Part shown: positions 25,720 through 35,624 of the stretch, one piece after another | Layout: the number at the start of each line of letters is the position of its first letter | Numbering within the stretch: position 1 is the stretch's first letter | Assembly (NCBI GenBank): GCA_963746155.1 | Contig: CAVVAB010000002.1 | Location: 1 to 36,326, forward strand | Direction of reading: 5' to 3' | DNA: 36,326 nucleotides | From: AC-32 sp963746155 | GTDB lineage: Bacteria; Actinomycetota; Thermoleophilia; Gaiellales; Gaiellaceae | The notes under the pieces: generated by a model | Seen by the model: only the letters and a program-made list of their open reading frames with translations | Databases searched by the model: none | Told to the model about the DNA's origin: nothing | Position numbers and translations under genes: made by a program

Positions 25720-26745
25720 CTATCCCGCCTCCGCCGCCATCAGAACTTCGACGATCCTGGACCCCTCCCGCTCCTTCGTCTCCGGATCGAGGTGGCATGC
25801 CTGGAGATGATCGACGTCGTTCCGCGCCGGAGCGAGCTCCGGGACCTTCGTCTTGCAGACCTCCATCACGTGCGGGCACCGGGGGTGGAAGCGGCAGCCC
25901 GGGGGGGGCCGAAGAAGCGACGGTGGCTGTCCCGGGATCTGTGTCAGACGCTCGACGTTCACGTCCAGGCGCGGAAGGGAGCCCATCAACCCCCAGGTGT
26001 ACGGATGCTGGGGCCGGTTGAAGAGATCGTCGACGTTCGCCTGCTCGACGATCCTGGCCGCGTACATGACCAGCACGTCGTCCGCGGTCTCCGCGACCAC
26101 GCCCAGGTCGTGGGTGATGAAGATGATCGCGCTGCCGAACTCCTCCTGGAGCCGCTTCATCAGCTCCAGGATCTGAGCCTGGGTCGTGACGTCCAGCGCG
26201 GTCGTCGGCTCGTCTGCGATCAGGAGGTCGGGGTCGTTGACCAACGCCATCGCGATCATCACGCGCTGGCGCATGCCTCCCGAGAACTGGTGCGGGTAGT
26301 CGTCGATGCGGTTCTCTGCCTTGGGAATCCCGACCGCCTTCAGCAGCTCGACCGCGCGGGCGCGCGCCACCCGGGTCGAGACGTCGCGGTGGAGCTGCAC
26401 CGCCTCGATGAGCTGCTTCCCGATCGAGTGGACCGGGTTCAGCGAGGTCATCGGGTCCTGGAAGATCATCGACATCTCGTCCCCGCGGATGGCGCGGAGC
26501 TCGCCCGGCTTCGCCCTCAGCAGGTCCTTGCCCTTCCAGAGCGCCTCCCCGCTCGATATCGTGTTCCGCTTCGCGTTGAGGCCCATGATTGTCAGGCAGG
26601 TGACGCTCTTGCCGCTGCCCGACTCGCCCACGATCCCGAGCGTCTGGCCCTTCTCGACCGAGAAGGTGACGCCGTCGACGGCCTTGAGCACGCCGTCCTG
26701 TGTCTGGAAGGACGTGCAAAGGTCCTTGACTTCAAGCAGAGCCAC
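25720..26745 (-). CDS. Peptide ABC transporter ATP-binding protein (DppD/OppD-like)
   Basis: A 341-residue ATPase: Walker A GESGSGKS, Q-loop FQDPMTSLNPVHS, signature FSGGMRQRVM, Walker B LLIADEPTTALD and the switch His in FITHDLGVV. The C-terminal extension has four cysteines (GCRFHPRCP, MEVCKTKVP, LQACHLDP). In mycobacterial DppD similar cysteines bind an iron-sulfur cluster (established for that protein, inferred here). Only nine bases separate it from the permease upstream, and it abuts the next ATPase. Substrate cannot be told from sequence. Confidence 0.93.
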   Translation of the reverse strand: MALLEVKDLCTSFQTQDGVLKAVDGVTFSVEKGQTLGIVGESGSGKSVTCLTIMGLNAKRNTISSGEALWKGKDLLRAKPGELRAIRGDEMSMIFQDPMTSLNPVHSIGKQLIEAVQLHRDVSTRVARARAVELLKAVGIPKAENRIDDYPHQFSGGMRQRVMIAMALVNDPDLLIADEPTTALDVTTQAQILELMKRLQEEFGSAIIFITHDLGVVAETADDVLVMYAARIVEQANVDDLFNRPQHPYTWGLMGSLPRLDVNVERLTQIPGQPPSLLRPPPGCRFHPRCPHVMEVCKTKVPELAPARNDVDHLQACHLDPETKEREGSRIVEVLMAAEAG

Positions 26746-26754
26746 GGGTGTCTC

Positions 26755-27732
26755 TCAGGTTAGCCGGATCCGGGGGTCGATCCAGGCGTAGAGGATGTCG
26801 ATGATCAGGTTGAAGAAGAGGATCGCGATCGTCGCAAAGACGACGACACCCTCGACGGTGGCAAGGTCCTCCGTCTGGATCCCGATGAGGGCCGTCCTTC
26901 CTAAGCCCGGTAGCTGGAAGACCGCCTCGGTGAAGATCGCGCCGCCGAGGGCGATGCCGATGTCCATGCCGAGCATCGTCACGACGGGCAGCAGGGCGTT
27001 GCGGAGGACGTGGTTGATCAAGACGCGCTGCTCCGGAGCGCCCTTGGCTCTCGCCGTGCGCACGAAGTCCTCGTTCATCGTCTCCATCACGTTGGCCCTG
27101 ACCATCCGGACGTAGAGCGCCGCGAACAGAAGCGCGAACGTCCACCAGGGCAAGATCATGTGGTAGAACCACTGCCAGGGCCCGCCCGGCAGCCCGGAGT
27201 CGGCCGGCGCGCCGAAGAAGTTCGCGTAGTTCGCGATCGGCGTGAGGTGCCACTTCACCCCGAAGAAGTACGAGAAGATCAGGCCGATCCAGACCGGGTG
27301 CGCGGACACGCCGATCAGGACGAAGACCATCGCGGATCGATCTAACAGCGACCGCGGCCGGAGGGCGGAAAGGATGCCCACCGAGAGGCCGATCATCATC
27401 CAGAGCACCGCGCCGCCGAAGACGAGGGTCGCGGTGACCGGGGCCGCCTTCGCGATCGTCTGGTTGATGCTCTGGCTCGTCGCGTACGAGGTGCCGAGCG
27501 AATGGTGGATGACGAGCCGGTTCAGGAAGTAGCCGTACTGCACGACCACCGGCTTGTCGAGCTTCAGCTTCTGGCGCGCAAGGACCAGGCAGGCGCGCTG
27601 AGCGGTCTCACCGCCGCAGACGGCGCGGGCCGGATCGGTCGGCGCGATGAAGAAGATCACGAACGTGACGAACGTGATCACGAGGAAGAGCAGCAACGCC
27701 CACAGAATGCGCCTAACGAGATATTGGAACAT
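26755..27732 (-). CDS. Peptide ABC transporter permease (DppB/OppB-like)
   Basis: A 325-residue inner-membrane permease starting MFQYLVRRILWALLLFLVIT, the hallmark N-terminus of the DppB branch. About six membrane helices are visible, and the cytoplasmic coupling motif is EDFVRTARAKGAPEQRVLIN. It pairs with the DppC-type permease encoded upstream of the binding protein. A GGGGAG element lies 9 bases before the ATG. It lies beyond a terminator-like hairpin that follows the binding-protein gene, so its expression is probably lower than that of the binding protein. Confidence 0.93.
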   Translation of the reverse strand: MFQYLVRRILWALLLFLVITFVTFVIFFIAPTDPARAVCGGETAQRACLVLARQKLKLDKPVVVQYGYFLNRLVIHHSLGTSYATSQSINQTIAKAAPVTATLVFGGAVLWMMIGLSVGILSALRPRSLLDRSAMVFVLIGVSAHPVWIGLIFSYFFGVKWHLTPIANYANFFGAPADSGLPGGPWQWFYHMILPWWTFALLFAALYVRMVRANVMETMNEDFVRTARAKGAPEQRVLINHVLRNALLPVVTMLGMDIGIALGGAIFTEAVFQLPGLGRTALIGIQTEDLATVEGVVVFATIAILFFNLIIDILYAWIDPRIRLT

Positions 27733-27790
27733 GTGTCTCGACTCCCCGGGTCGCCTTAAAGCGCTGTCGCAATCCTAACTCACTTCTTCG

Positions 27791-27831
27791 GTAAAACGAC
27801 GTGAGGCGCCGGTCGAAACCGACGCCTCACG
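27791..27831 (-). terminator. Strong hairpin with U-tract after the binding-protein gene
   Basis: A 14-bp stem (one G-U pair) closed by a TTCG loop at 27800-27831, followed on the minus strand by TCGTTTTAC. This is the best intrinsic-terminator candidate in the window. Placed inside the transporter operon, it would allow excess binding protein over permease, a common arrangement. Confidence 0.75.
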
Positions 27832-27856
27832 TTTCGTGCTTGCTTCTCTCGTCCTC

Positions 27857-29530
27857 CTACTTCAGAGCCAGAGCGGGAATGCTCCAGTCCTGATAGATGC
27901 CCTGGTAGACGAGGCTCTTCGGGTTCACGCGATTGGAGAAGAAGTAGCGGTTGTTGTACGTCCTCTCGACGGCCATCGGTGCAACCTTGTTCATGATGTC
28001 CAGATCGAGCTGGCCGTAGACCTTGAGACGCTTCGGTCCCACGAGCCTGGCCGCAGACGCGAGCTTCTTGTTCCATACGGGTGAGTTCATGTACGAGTAG
28101 TTCACGTTGTTCTCGGCCTGGATCCCGCCGCCGTACAGCAGGATGTTCAGCCAGTCGTACGGATCCGGGTAGTCCGAGCACCAACCCATGGAAACGCCCA
28201 TGTCGAGGTCGTTGTTCTTCTTACCCATCGCGTCGTACAGATCGGCGCCCGAGTACGGCTTCATCGTGATGTTGCCCGGCTGGAAGCCGAGGGTGATGAG
28301 GTCGTTCCGGACGATCTGGGCCTGAGCCGGGTTGATCGTGCCGGACGAGCGGTAACCGACCGTGATCTTGCCGGTCTTGAAGTGGCCCTTGGCGAGCTTC
28401 TTCGCGGTGGCAAGGTTCTTCTTGTAGAGCGAGACGCTCCTCCAACCGGGGACACCCGGGTTGAAGATGTGCGTCCACGAGTTACCCGCATAGGGACCGG
28501 CCTGCGCGACATAAGCGGCGCGGCTGACGGCGTAGTTGATCGCCCTGCGGAGGTTCGTGTTGCCACTGAACAGGCTGCGCGACATGTTCATCGGCAGGTA
28601 GCCCGTGCAGTTGATCGGCTTCGACCAGAACCGCGTCTTGTTGACGCCGTACTGGTTAGCGACGCCCTGGACCTCGGCTGCCGGCAAGCCGGCCTCGTCG
28701 ATCTGATTCGCCTTGGCCTGGTTGAACGCCGTCTGCTCGTTCAGGTTCCACTGGACGTCGAGGCCCGAAAGATTGCGCGGGCGATGACGGCCGGGGCCGA
28801 CCTTGTAGTTCGGGTTCTTCCGGATGGACGTCAGGCTATTGACGTCGTTCCGCGTCATGTAGTACGGGCCTGCGCTCGGCAGATTCCCGCCCTGCACGTT
28901 GGCGACTTCCTTGGTGAGCGGAAGCTTGGTCGACGTGGCCTGGAAGAACGGCATCGTGATCTTGGACATGAAGGTGCCGTCCGCCTTGGTCAGGCGAATG
29001 GTCAGCTTGCTGCCCTTGATGGTGACGCCGGAGACGTTGGTGCCAGTACCGTCGTTGACGGCCTTGGCGCCGACGATGTTGGTGCCGTTCGGGTCAGTGA
29101 TGAACTGGCCGCCCGGCGAAGCGAGGTCATGGTTTGCAGTCCTGTTGATCGCGTACTTGAAGCTCGCCGCGGTCACAGGCTTGCCATTGCTGAACTTGAA
29201 GCCCTTCCGGATGAAGAAGGAGTACACCCTGCCGTTCTTCGACACGGTGAACTTCGAGGCGACCTCGGGGACGAGCTTGCTGCCCGCCGGGCCGGACTTG
29301 TCCGGATAGTTGTAGAGCTTCGCTGCGGTCGCATACTCAAGCCACCACGCCGTGGTGACATAAGCAACCTGCGGATCGACCTGGGTGGATGCCCCCGTCG
29401 TTCCGTACTTCCAGATGCCGCCTTTCTTGAGCGCATGACCGTTGTTGCTCGCGCTCGCGAGGCTGGCCGCGACCAGAAGGCTTGCTCCAGCCGCGAGCAT
29501 CGCGACCGAAAGCCAGAGCCGTCTGTGCAT
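27857..29530 (-). CDS. Peptide/nickel ABC transporter substrate-binding protein (family 5)
   Basis: A 557-residue extracellular solute-binding protein of the DppA/OppA family, with NGRVYSFFIRKGFKFSNGKP and FKYAINRTANHD as typical motifs. The signal peptide (MHRRLWLSVAMLAAGASLLV then AASLASASNN) ends with an AxA-type site and has no lipobox cysteine, although binding proteins of Gram-positive bacteria are usually lipoproteins. AAAGGAGA precedes the ATG at 29530. Base composition is visibly lower in G+C than the ATP synthase genes. A strong terminator follows the stop. Ligand class (peptide, nickel, other) is not decidable. Confidence 0.93.
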   Translation of the reverse strand: MHRRLWLSVAMLAAGASLLVAASLASASNNGHALKKGGIWKYGTTGASTQVDPQVAYVTTAWWLEYATAAKLYNYPDKSGPAGSKLVPEVASKFTVSKNGRVYSFFIRKGFKFSNGKPVTAASFKYAINRTANHDLASPGGQFITDPNGTNIVGAKAVNDGTGTNVSGVTIKGSKLTIRLTKADGTFMSKITMPFFQATSTKLPLTKEVANVQGGNLPSAGPYYMTRNDVNSLTSIRKNPNYKVGPGRHRPRNLSGLDVQWNLNEQTAFNQAKANQIDEAGLPAAEVQGVANQYGVNKTRFWSKPINCTGYLPMNMSRSLFSGNTNLRRAINYAVSRAAYVAQAGPYAGNSWTHIFNPGVPGWRSVSLYKKNLATAKKLAKGHFKTGKITVGYRSSGTINPAQAQIVRNDLITLGFQPGNITMKPYSGADLYDAMGKKNNDLDMGVSMGWCSDYPDPYDWLNILLYGGGIQAENNVNYSYMNSPVWNKKLASAARLVGPKRLKVYGQLDLDIMNKVAPMAVERTYNNRYFFSNRVNPKSLVYQGIYQDWSIPALALK

Positions 29531-29646
29531 GTCTCTCCTTTCCGTGAACTTTCGAGTCGAGGGCTCCCCGACCCGGAACGGGCGCCTGCCCCGTCCAACC
29601 GCTTGAGACGCCTAAGCGAAGCTTTGGTTAGTGGATGGAGAGGGCG

Positions 29647-30744
29647 CTAGTTGTGGCTGGCACGCGGATCGAACGCGTCCCGGAGGCCGTCGCCGAGCAG
29701 GTTGAACGAGAGCGTCATCAAAAGCACGGCGAGCCCCGGCCACAGCATCAGCAGAGGCCGAACCGTGTAGTACTCGGGTGCGCTCGAGAGCAGGTTCCCC
29801 CAACTCGCGTCGAACTTGATTCCGAGACCCAGGAAGGACAGCCCGGCCTCGAAGAGCACGTAGCTGGCGATGATCAGCGACGAGTAGACGATGATCGGAG
29901 CGACCAGGTGCGGCAGCACGTGCGAGCGGATGATCCGCCAGTTGCTCGCGCCGATCATCTGTGCTGCCTCGACGTACTCCTTCTCGCGAATCGAGAGCAC
30001 CTGCGCCCGCATGATGCGGGCAGGGTAGAACCACCCGAACATGACGAAGATGAAGACGAGCGTCATCACCCCTTGTGGGAACGTGCCCCAGAACGTGATC
30101 GCGTCGAGCTTGTCCCCGACCGTGGCTGCGAGCGCGATGACGAACAGCAGGACCGGGAACGCCATGGTGATCTCCGTGACGCGGGAGATGGTCGTGTCTG
30201 CCCAGCCACGGTAGAACCCGGCGATCGCGCCGAGGAGAACCCCGATCAGCATCACCCCCAGCGTCGAGAGGCCCGCGACCTCGAGCGAGATCTGCGCGCC
30301 GTACAGAAGACGGAGGAACTCGTCCTGCCCCAGCCTGTTGGCGGCTCCGAGGACGAAAAGGTCGTTCTTGTTCGTGTACGGGTTGTGAACCGTGCTCATC
30401 GGTCCGACAGGGAGCAGGCCCGTGATCGTGACCGCCTCCTTGCTTCCGCAGCAGCCGGGGCCGAAGATCGTGTTCGGCCCGTGGCCGACGGCCTTCCCTG
30501 CCAGCGGTGCGCCGACGAATGCGACCAGGACGAGCAGGATGATGAAGACCCCGCTCGCGATCGCGACTCTGTCCTTCCTGAAGCGGATCCAGACGAGCTC
30601 CCAGTACCCGCGGGCCTTGACGTTCTCTTCCTGCTCGCCCAGCTCACCGCCGCTCTCGGCCGCGATAGCAGCGCCGAGGCCGGCGATCCCGACGTTGGCG
30701 ATGATCTCCTTTTCTTGCTGGCCCGGTGAGATGGGTTCTGTCAT
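29647..30744 (-). CDS. Peptide ABC transporter permease (DppC/OppC-like)
   Basis: A 365-residue permease with an N-terminal OppC-type region (YWELVWIRFRKDRVAIASGV), five or six membrane helices and the coupling motif EYVEAAQMIGASNWRIIRSH. The N-terminus carries about 45 hydrophilic residues before the first helix. The periplasmic loop contains adjacent cysteines (FGPGCCGSKE). It is the first gene after atpG and is unusually placed before the binding protein. The ATG at 30744 has no clear Shine-Dalgarno. A 10-bp inverted repeat with a -10-like TATTAT lies just upstream. Confidence 0.92.
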   Translation of the reverse strand: MTEPISPGQQEKEIIANVGIAGLGAAIAAESGGELGEQEENVKARGYWELVWIRFRKDRVAIASGVFIILLVLVAFVGAPLAGKAVGHGPNTIFGPGCCGSKEAVTITGLLPVGPMSTVHNPYTNKNDLFVLGAANRLGQDEFLRLLYGAQISLEVAGLSTLGVMLIGVLLGAIAGFYRGWADTTISRVTEITMAFPVLLFVIALAATVGDKLDAITFWGTFPQGVMTLVFIFVMFGWFYPARIMRAQVLSIREKEYVEAAQMIGASNWRIIRSHVLPHLVAPIIVYSSLIIASYVLFEAGLSFLGLGIKFDASWGNLLSSAPEYYTVRPLLMLWPGLAVLLMTLSFNLLGDGLRDAFDPRASHN

Positions 30745-30755
30745 CGAAGACGTGA

Positions 30756-30791
30756 CCGAAGCTCGGCCTGCAGATAATAGACGAGCTTCGG
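30756..30791 (-). promoter_or_regulatory. 10-bp inverted repeat with embedded -10-like box, start of transporter operon
   Basis: CCGAAGCTCG (30756-30765) and CGAGCTTCGG (30782-30791) flank a 16-base centre that on the minus strand contains TATTAT (30779-30774). The -35 is not recognisable. It marks the exact junction between atpG and the transporter genes, and could be a repressor-controlled promoter or a U-less terminator of the first atp segment. Confidence 0.5.
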
Positions 30792-30811
30792 ACGAATGAG
30801 TTTGAGCGCCA

Positions 30812-31705
30812 TTACTGCGTAAGAGCGTCGGCGCCTGCGACGACCTCGAGGATCTCCTGCGTGATCGCGGACTGGCGGGCCCGGTTGAAGTCCAGCGTCA
30901 GGCTGTCGATCAGCTCGGCAGCGTTCTTCGAGGCGTTCCGCATCGCGGTCATGCGCGCGCCGTGCTCGGAGGCGGCCGACTCGAGCAGCGCGCGGTAGAC
31001 CTCGGTCTCGAGATAGACCGGTAGGAGCCGCTCGAGGATCTGCTCGGGCTCCGGCTCGTAGATGAAGTCGCCGAGGAGCGCCTTGAGCTCGGCCTCCTCA
31101 TCCTCCTCACGCGCGAGGCCTTCGGTGGAGATCGGCAGGACCTGCTGCTCGGTCACACGCTGGACGAGCGGCGAGACGTACTGGTTGTAGACGAGGACGG
31201 CGCGGTCGATCTCCTCGCCGGCGTACAGCTCGGCGAGCCGATGCGCGACCGCCTGCGCGTCCGCGTACGCGGGCCGGTCCGTGAACCCGGTCCACGCCTG
31301 GTCGAGCTCGTAGTGGCGGAACAGCAGCGTCGAGCGGCCCTTGCGCCCGACAACGAGCCAGCGAACTTCCTGCCCCTCGGCGCGGAGGCTCCGCTCGAGC
31401 GCGAACGAGCGGCGCAGGATCTGTCCGTTGAACGCGCCGGCCAGGCCGCGGTCACCGGTGAGCGGGACGATCGCGACGCGGCGCGACTCGCGCTGCTGCA
31501 AGAGCGTGAGACCGCGGAGCGATGCAGCCGCACGGGCCGTCCCTGCCGTCAGCTCCTGCATCCGGTCGGCGTAGTCGCGCAGCTGGACGATCCGCTCCTC
31601 CGCGCGGCGCAGGCGCGCACCCGCGACGAGCTCCATCGCCTTGGTGATCTTGCGCGTATTGCCGACGGAGCGGATCCGCCGCTTGATGTCCTGGAGAGTG
31701 GCCAC
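30812..31705 (-). CDS. atpG: ATP synthase F1 gamma subunit
   Basis: The 297-residue central stalk subunit. The N-terminal helix MATLQDIKRRIRSVGNTRKI with KAMELVAGARLRRAE and the C-terminal helix ARMTAMRNASKNAAELID with LTLDFNRARQSAITQEILEV are the hallmark rotating coiled coil; LTGDRGLAGAFNGQILR is the conserved central motif. The GTG start at 31705 follows the atpA TAG directly with no gap. It is the last gene of the first atp segment, with the transporter operon beginning 67 bases further. Confidence 0.96.
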   Translation of the reverse strand: MATLQDIKRRIRSVGNTRKITKAMELVAGARLRRAEERIVQLRDYADRMQELTAGTARAAASLRGLTLLQQRESRRVAIVPLTGDRGLAGAFNGQILRRSFALERSLRAEGQEVRWLVVGRKGRSTLLFRHYELDQAWTGFTDRPAYADAQAVAHRLAELYAGEEIDRAVLVYNQYVSPLVQRVTEQQVLPISTEGLAREEDEEAELKALLGDFIYEPEPEQILERLLPVYLETEVYRALLESAASEHGARMTAMRNASKNAAELIDSLTLDFNRARQSAITQEILEVVAGADALTQ

Positions 31706-33235
<1,530 letters not shown>

Positions 33236-33279
33236 TGAGTCTCCTTCGGTTCGCGGTCTGACGGTTCCATCGAAATCTG

Positions 33280-33810
33280 CTAGGCGGCGGTCAGCTCGCG
33301 CCTGAGCCGCTCGAACCGCCCGCGCACGCTCGCGTCGAGCCGGTGCGAGCCGACCTGCATCACGATCCCGCCGATCAGGTCGGCGTCGACGCTGCGCGTC
33401 GCCTCGACCTTGCGGCCCGAGGCTTGCTCGATCTGCTCGACCAGCTTCCGCGCGTCGGCATCCGAGAGCTCGACGGCGGTCGTGAGCTCGACGTGGATCG
33501 TTCCCTCGTGCTCGGCGACCAGCCGCTCGAACTCGCGGGCGATCTCCTCGAGCAGGCCGCTGCGGCCCTTGTCCGAGAGCAGCAGCACGAAATTGCGCAC
33601 GAGCTTGTCGGCGCCCTGGAGCAGGTCCTCCAGGACCGCGGTCTTCGCGCGAGGGTCGAGCTGCGGGTTGCGCAACAGCTCGCGCAGCTCGGGCACGTCG
33701 GCCGCGGCCTGAGCGAGCTCGGCGAGCTCGGTGCGCACCTCCTGTAGCCGGCCCGCGTCCTGTGCGGCCGTGAAGAGCGCTCTCGCGTAGACGCGGTCGA
33801 CGACACCCAC
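33280..33810 (-). CDS. atpH: ATP synthase F1 delta subunit
   Basis: The 176-residue delta subunit links alpha-beta to the b stalk. VDRVYARALFTAAQDAGRL (N-terminal helix), LRELLRNPQLDPRAKTAVLE and the C-terminal DLIGGIVMQVGSHRLDASVRGR are family signatures. The GTG start at 33810 is preceded by AAAGGA. About 100 bases with a strong hairpin separate it from atpF, while atpA begins 44 bases after its stop. Confidence 0.95.
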   Translation of the reverse strand: MGVVDRVYARALFTAAQDAGRLQEVRTELAELAQAAADVPELRELLRNPQLDPRAKTAVLEDLLQGADKLVRNFVLLLSDKGRSGLLEEIAREFERLVAEHEGTIHVELTTAVELSDADARKLVEQIEQASGRKVEATRSVDADLIGGIVMQVGSHRLDASVRGRFERLRRELTAA

Positions 33811-33858
33811 TAGCGGTGTCCTTTCTCACGACCGTCGCATCGACCGGTCATTTCAGAC

Positions 33859-33910
33859 GGACGCACGCGCAAAGCGCGCGCGTCCTGAGGTCGGCATCGC
33901 AAGCGAGGCC
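33859..33910 (-). repeat. Two hairpins between atpF and atpH
   Basis: The first, 33893-33910, is an imperfect copy of the hairpin found after atpB (core TCGC-NN-GCGA). The second, 33859-33885, has a 12-bp stem with one G-U pair and a 3-base loop. Neither has a U-tract. They may tune mRNA stability or relative expression of the b and delta subunits. Confidence 0.6.
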
Positions 33911-33913
33911 TCA

Positions 33914-34441
33914 TCAGTTACGCGAGGACTCCAGGGCGGAGAAGTCGAGCTCGCCGACGGCTTCCTCGATCAAGCGGCGATGGTCGTCGGAGTCGAGCGA
34001 CTTGCCGGTGACCTTCGACGCGGCGATCAGGCTCAGGTCGGCGACCTCCGTGCGGATCAGATCGAGCGCGCGGCGCGTCTCGGCCTCGATCTGCTTCTTG
34101 GTGTCGTCCAGGCGGCGCTGCCGCTCGGTTTCGGTCTCGTCGCGCATGCGCCGTTCGGTCGCGTCTCCGACCCTGCGGGCCTCGGCGAGGATCTCCTCGG
34201 CCTCCACCTTCGCCTGGCCGATCAGCTGCCGGTGCTGCTCGAGGAGCTCGTGCGCCTCGTCTCGTGCGCGGTCGGCTTCCTCGAGCGACTGCCGGATCCG
34301 CTCCCGCCGCTCGTCGATCGCCTGCTGGATCGGCGCAAACGCGTACCGCTTCAGCACGAACAGGCAGATGAGGAAGCAGACGATCGTCCAGATCATCAGC
34401 CCCGGCGTGACCTGGATGAGCGGGTTCGCGGCGAGCGGCAT
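33914..34441 (-). CDS. atpF: ATP synthase F0 b subunit
   Basis: The 175-residue peripheral stalk subunit: one N-terminal membrane helix (VTPGLMIWTIVCFLICLFVL) followed by a long charged coiled coil (AIDERRERIRQSLEEADRAR onward) and a C-terminal delta-binding part. The ATG at 34441 shares one base with the atpE stop (TGATG), which fixes the start; the frame is open upstream within atpE. A single b gene is present, so the stalk should be a homodimer. Confidence 0.95.
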   Translation of the reverse strand: MPLAANPLIQVTPGLMIWTIVCFLICLFVLKRYAFAPIQQAIDERRERIRQSLEEADRARDEAHELLEQHRQLIGQAKVEAEEILAEARRVGDATERRMRDETETERQRRLDDTKKQIEAETRRALDLIRTEVADLSLIAASKVTGKSLDSDDHRRLIEEAVGELDFSALESSRN

Positions 34442-34704
34442 CAGACGAGGACGTAGGCGAGGATCGAGCCGAGCAGGCCGTAGAACACGACCGCCTCGGT
34501 GAGGGCGAAGCCGAGCCACTGGATGCCCTGGAGCTCGCCGCGGAGCTCGGGCTGGCGGGCCACGGACTGGATCATCGAGCCGAAGATGTTTCCGATGCCG
34601 ACGCCGGCGCCGAGGGCGCCGAGACCGACGCCGAGCGCGAGGCCGATCGCCTGGCCGGCCTTGGTGACGTCGCCGGAAGTTGCGGCGAGAACGGTTGCGA
34701 CCAC
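34441..34704 (-). CDS. atpE: ATP synthase F0 c subunit
   Basis: The 87-residue proteolipid with two membrane helices, a polar loop (RQPELRGEL) and the ion-carrying Glu70 in ALTEAVVFYG. The glycine-rich first helix (GLALGVGLGALGAGVGIGNI) lacks the Gln, and the second helix lacks the Ser/Thr-after-Glu pattern, of sodium-type rings, so protons are the likely ion. A strong AAAGGAGG precedes the GTG at 34704, fitting the high stoichiometry of this subunit. The 75-base gap before it holds two hairpins. Confidence 0.97.
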   Translation of the reverse strand: MVATVLAATSGDVTKAGQAIGLALGVGLGALGAGVGIGNIFGSMIQSVARQPELRGELQGIQWLGFALTEAVVFYGLLGSILAYVLV

Positions 34705-34730
34705 GAGAACCTCCTTTTTATCCGGCTACC

Positions 34731-34778
34731 CCGGCGAAGCCGGTGCAGCCTTTCACGGTCGGCATCGCAAGCGATGCC
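34731..34778 (-). repeat. Two hairpins between atpB and atpE
   Basis: A perfect hairpin GGCATCGC / GCGATGCC (34761-34778) begins immediately after the atpB stop, and CCGGC / GCCGG with loop GAA (34731-34743) follows before the atpE ribosome site. The first shares its TCGC-NN-GCGA core with copies at 33893-33910 and 19403-19420. They may protect or process the atpE message. Confidence 0.6.
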
Positions 34779-35624
34779 TTAGTGCTCCGGCTCGATCGCC
34801 GAGCCGATGTAGATGGCGGACAGGGCGGCGAAGATGAAGGCCTGGATCGAGACCACGATCACGACCTCGAAGACGTAGAACACGGCCGCGATCGGGATCA
34901 CGAACACGGCCAGGATCACGGACTGCAGGATGAACAGCAGGCCGATGAAGGTAAGGATCAGGATGTGGCCCGCGAGCATGTTCGCGAAGAGGCGGACGCT
35001 CAGCGAGATGAGCCGCATGAACTGGCTGATGATCTCGAGCGGCACGATCAGGAACAGCAGCCCTTTCGGCGCTTCCGGGATCCAGCTCTTGAAGTAGCGC
35101 TTAGGCCCGTTCCAGCGGATGCCCTCGACGTGCGTGAAGACGAAGGTCAGCAGCGCGAGCGCGAGCGTCACCGAGAGCGACGACGTGGCGGCATAGATCC
35201 CCCAGACCGGGATCCCGTGCCAGGTCTCGCCGGTCAGCGGCAGCGGGATGAACCCGAGGACGTTCACGACCCAGATGAAGAGGAGCAGCGTGGCGCAGTA
35301 GGGGAACCAGCGGCCGATCGCCTTCGACGGCAGCCCCTGCTCGGCGATCTGCACCTGCGCGACCTCGTAGATCTGCTCGCCGACCGTGTGGCGCCGGTTG
35401 ATGACGCGGCCACGCATGAGGACGAGGCCGAGCAGGATCGTGAGCGCCGTCCCGATCATCAGGTAGACGACGGCCTTCGTGATCGAAAGGTTCAGCGGGC
35501 CGAGGTGGATCGGGACCCACTCGTGCTGCTCGAACTCGGTCGTCGGGTCGAACTCTCCGCGCGCGAACGCGGGTGCGGGGAGCGCCAGCGCGAGAAGGCA
35601 GGCGGAGAACAGCAGCCTCTTCAC
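34779..35624 (-). CDS. atpB: ATP synthase F0 a subunit
   Basis: The 281-residue membrane subunit forming the proton half-channels. The essential arginine is Arg211 in SLSVRLFANMLAGH, and FVFEVVIVVSIQAFIFAALS-type text forms the last helices. The N-terminus (MKRLLFSACLLALALPAPAF then AR) looks like a cleavable signal peptide, seen in some actinobacterial a subunits. The GTG start at 35624 overlaps the atpI stop by four bases (GTGA). Confidence 0.96.
   Translation of the reverse strand: MKRLLFSACLLALALPAPAFARGEFDPTTEFEQHEWVPIHLGPLNLSITKAVVYLMIGTALTILLGLVLMRGRVINRRHTVGEQIYEVAQVQIAEQGLPSKAIGRWFPYCATLLLFIWVVNVLGFIPLPLTGETWHGIPVWGIYAATSSLSVTLALALLTFVFTHVEGIRWNGPKRYFKSWIPEAPKGLLFLIVPLEIISQFMRLISLSVRLFANMLAGHILILTFIGLLFILQSVILAVFVIPIAAVFYVFEVVIVVSIQAFIFAALSAIYIGSAIEPEH

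Noticed and set aside
33236..33829. N-terminal extension of AtpA by about 198 residues
   Set aside because: It overlaps atpH out of frame and is Arg/Ala-rich noise. A ribosome site and the family N-terminus support the GTG at 33235.
34441..34704. Sodium-dependent c-ring
   Set aside because: The Gln of the first helix and the Ser/Thr following the key Glu, both needed for sodium coordination, are absent.
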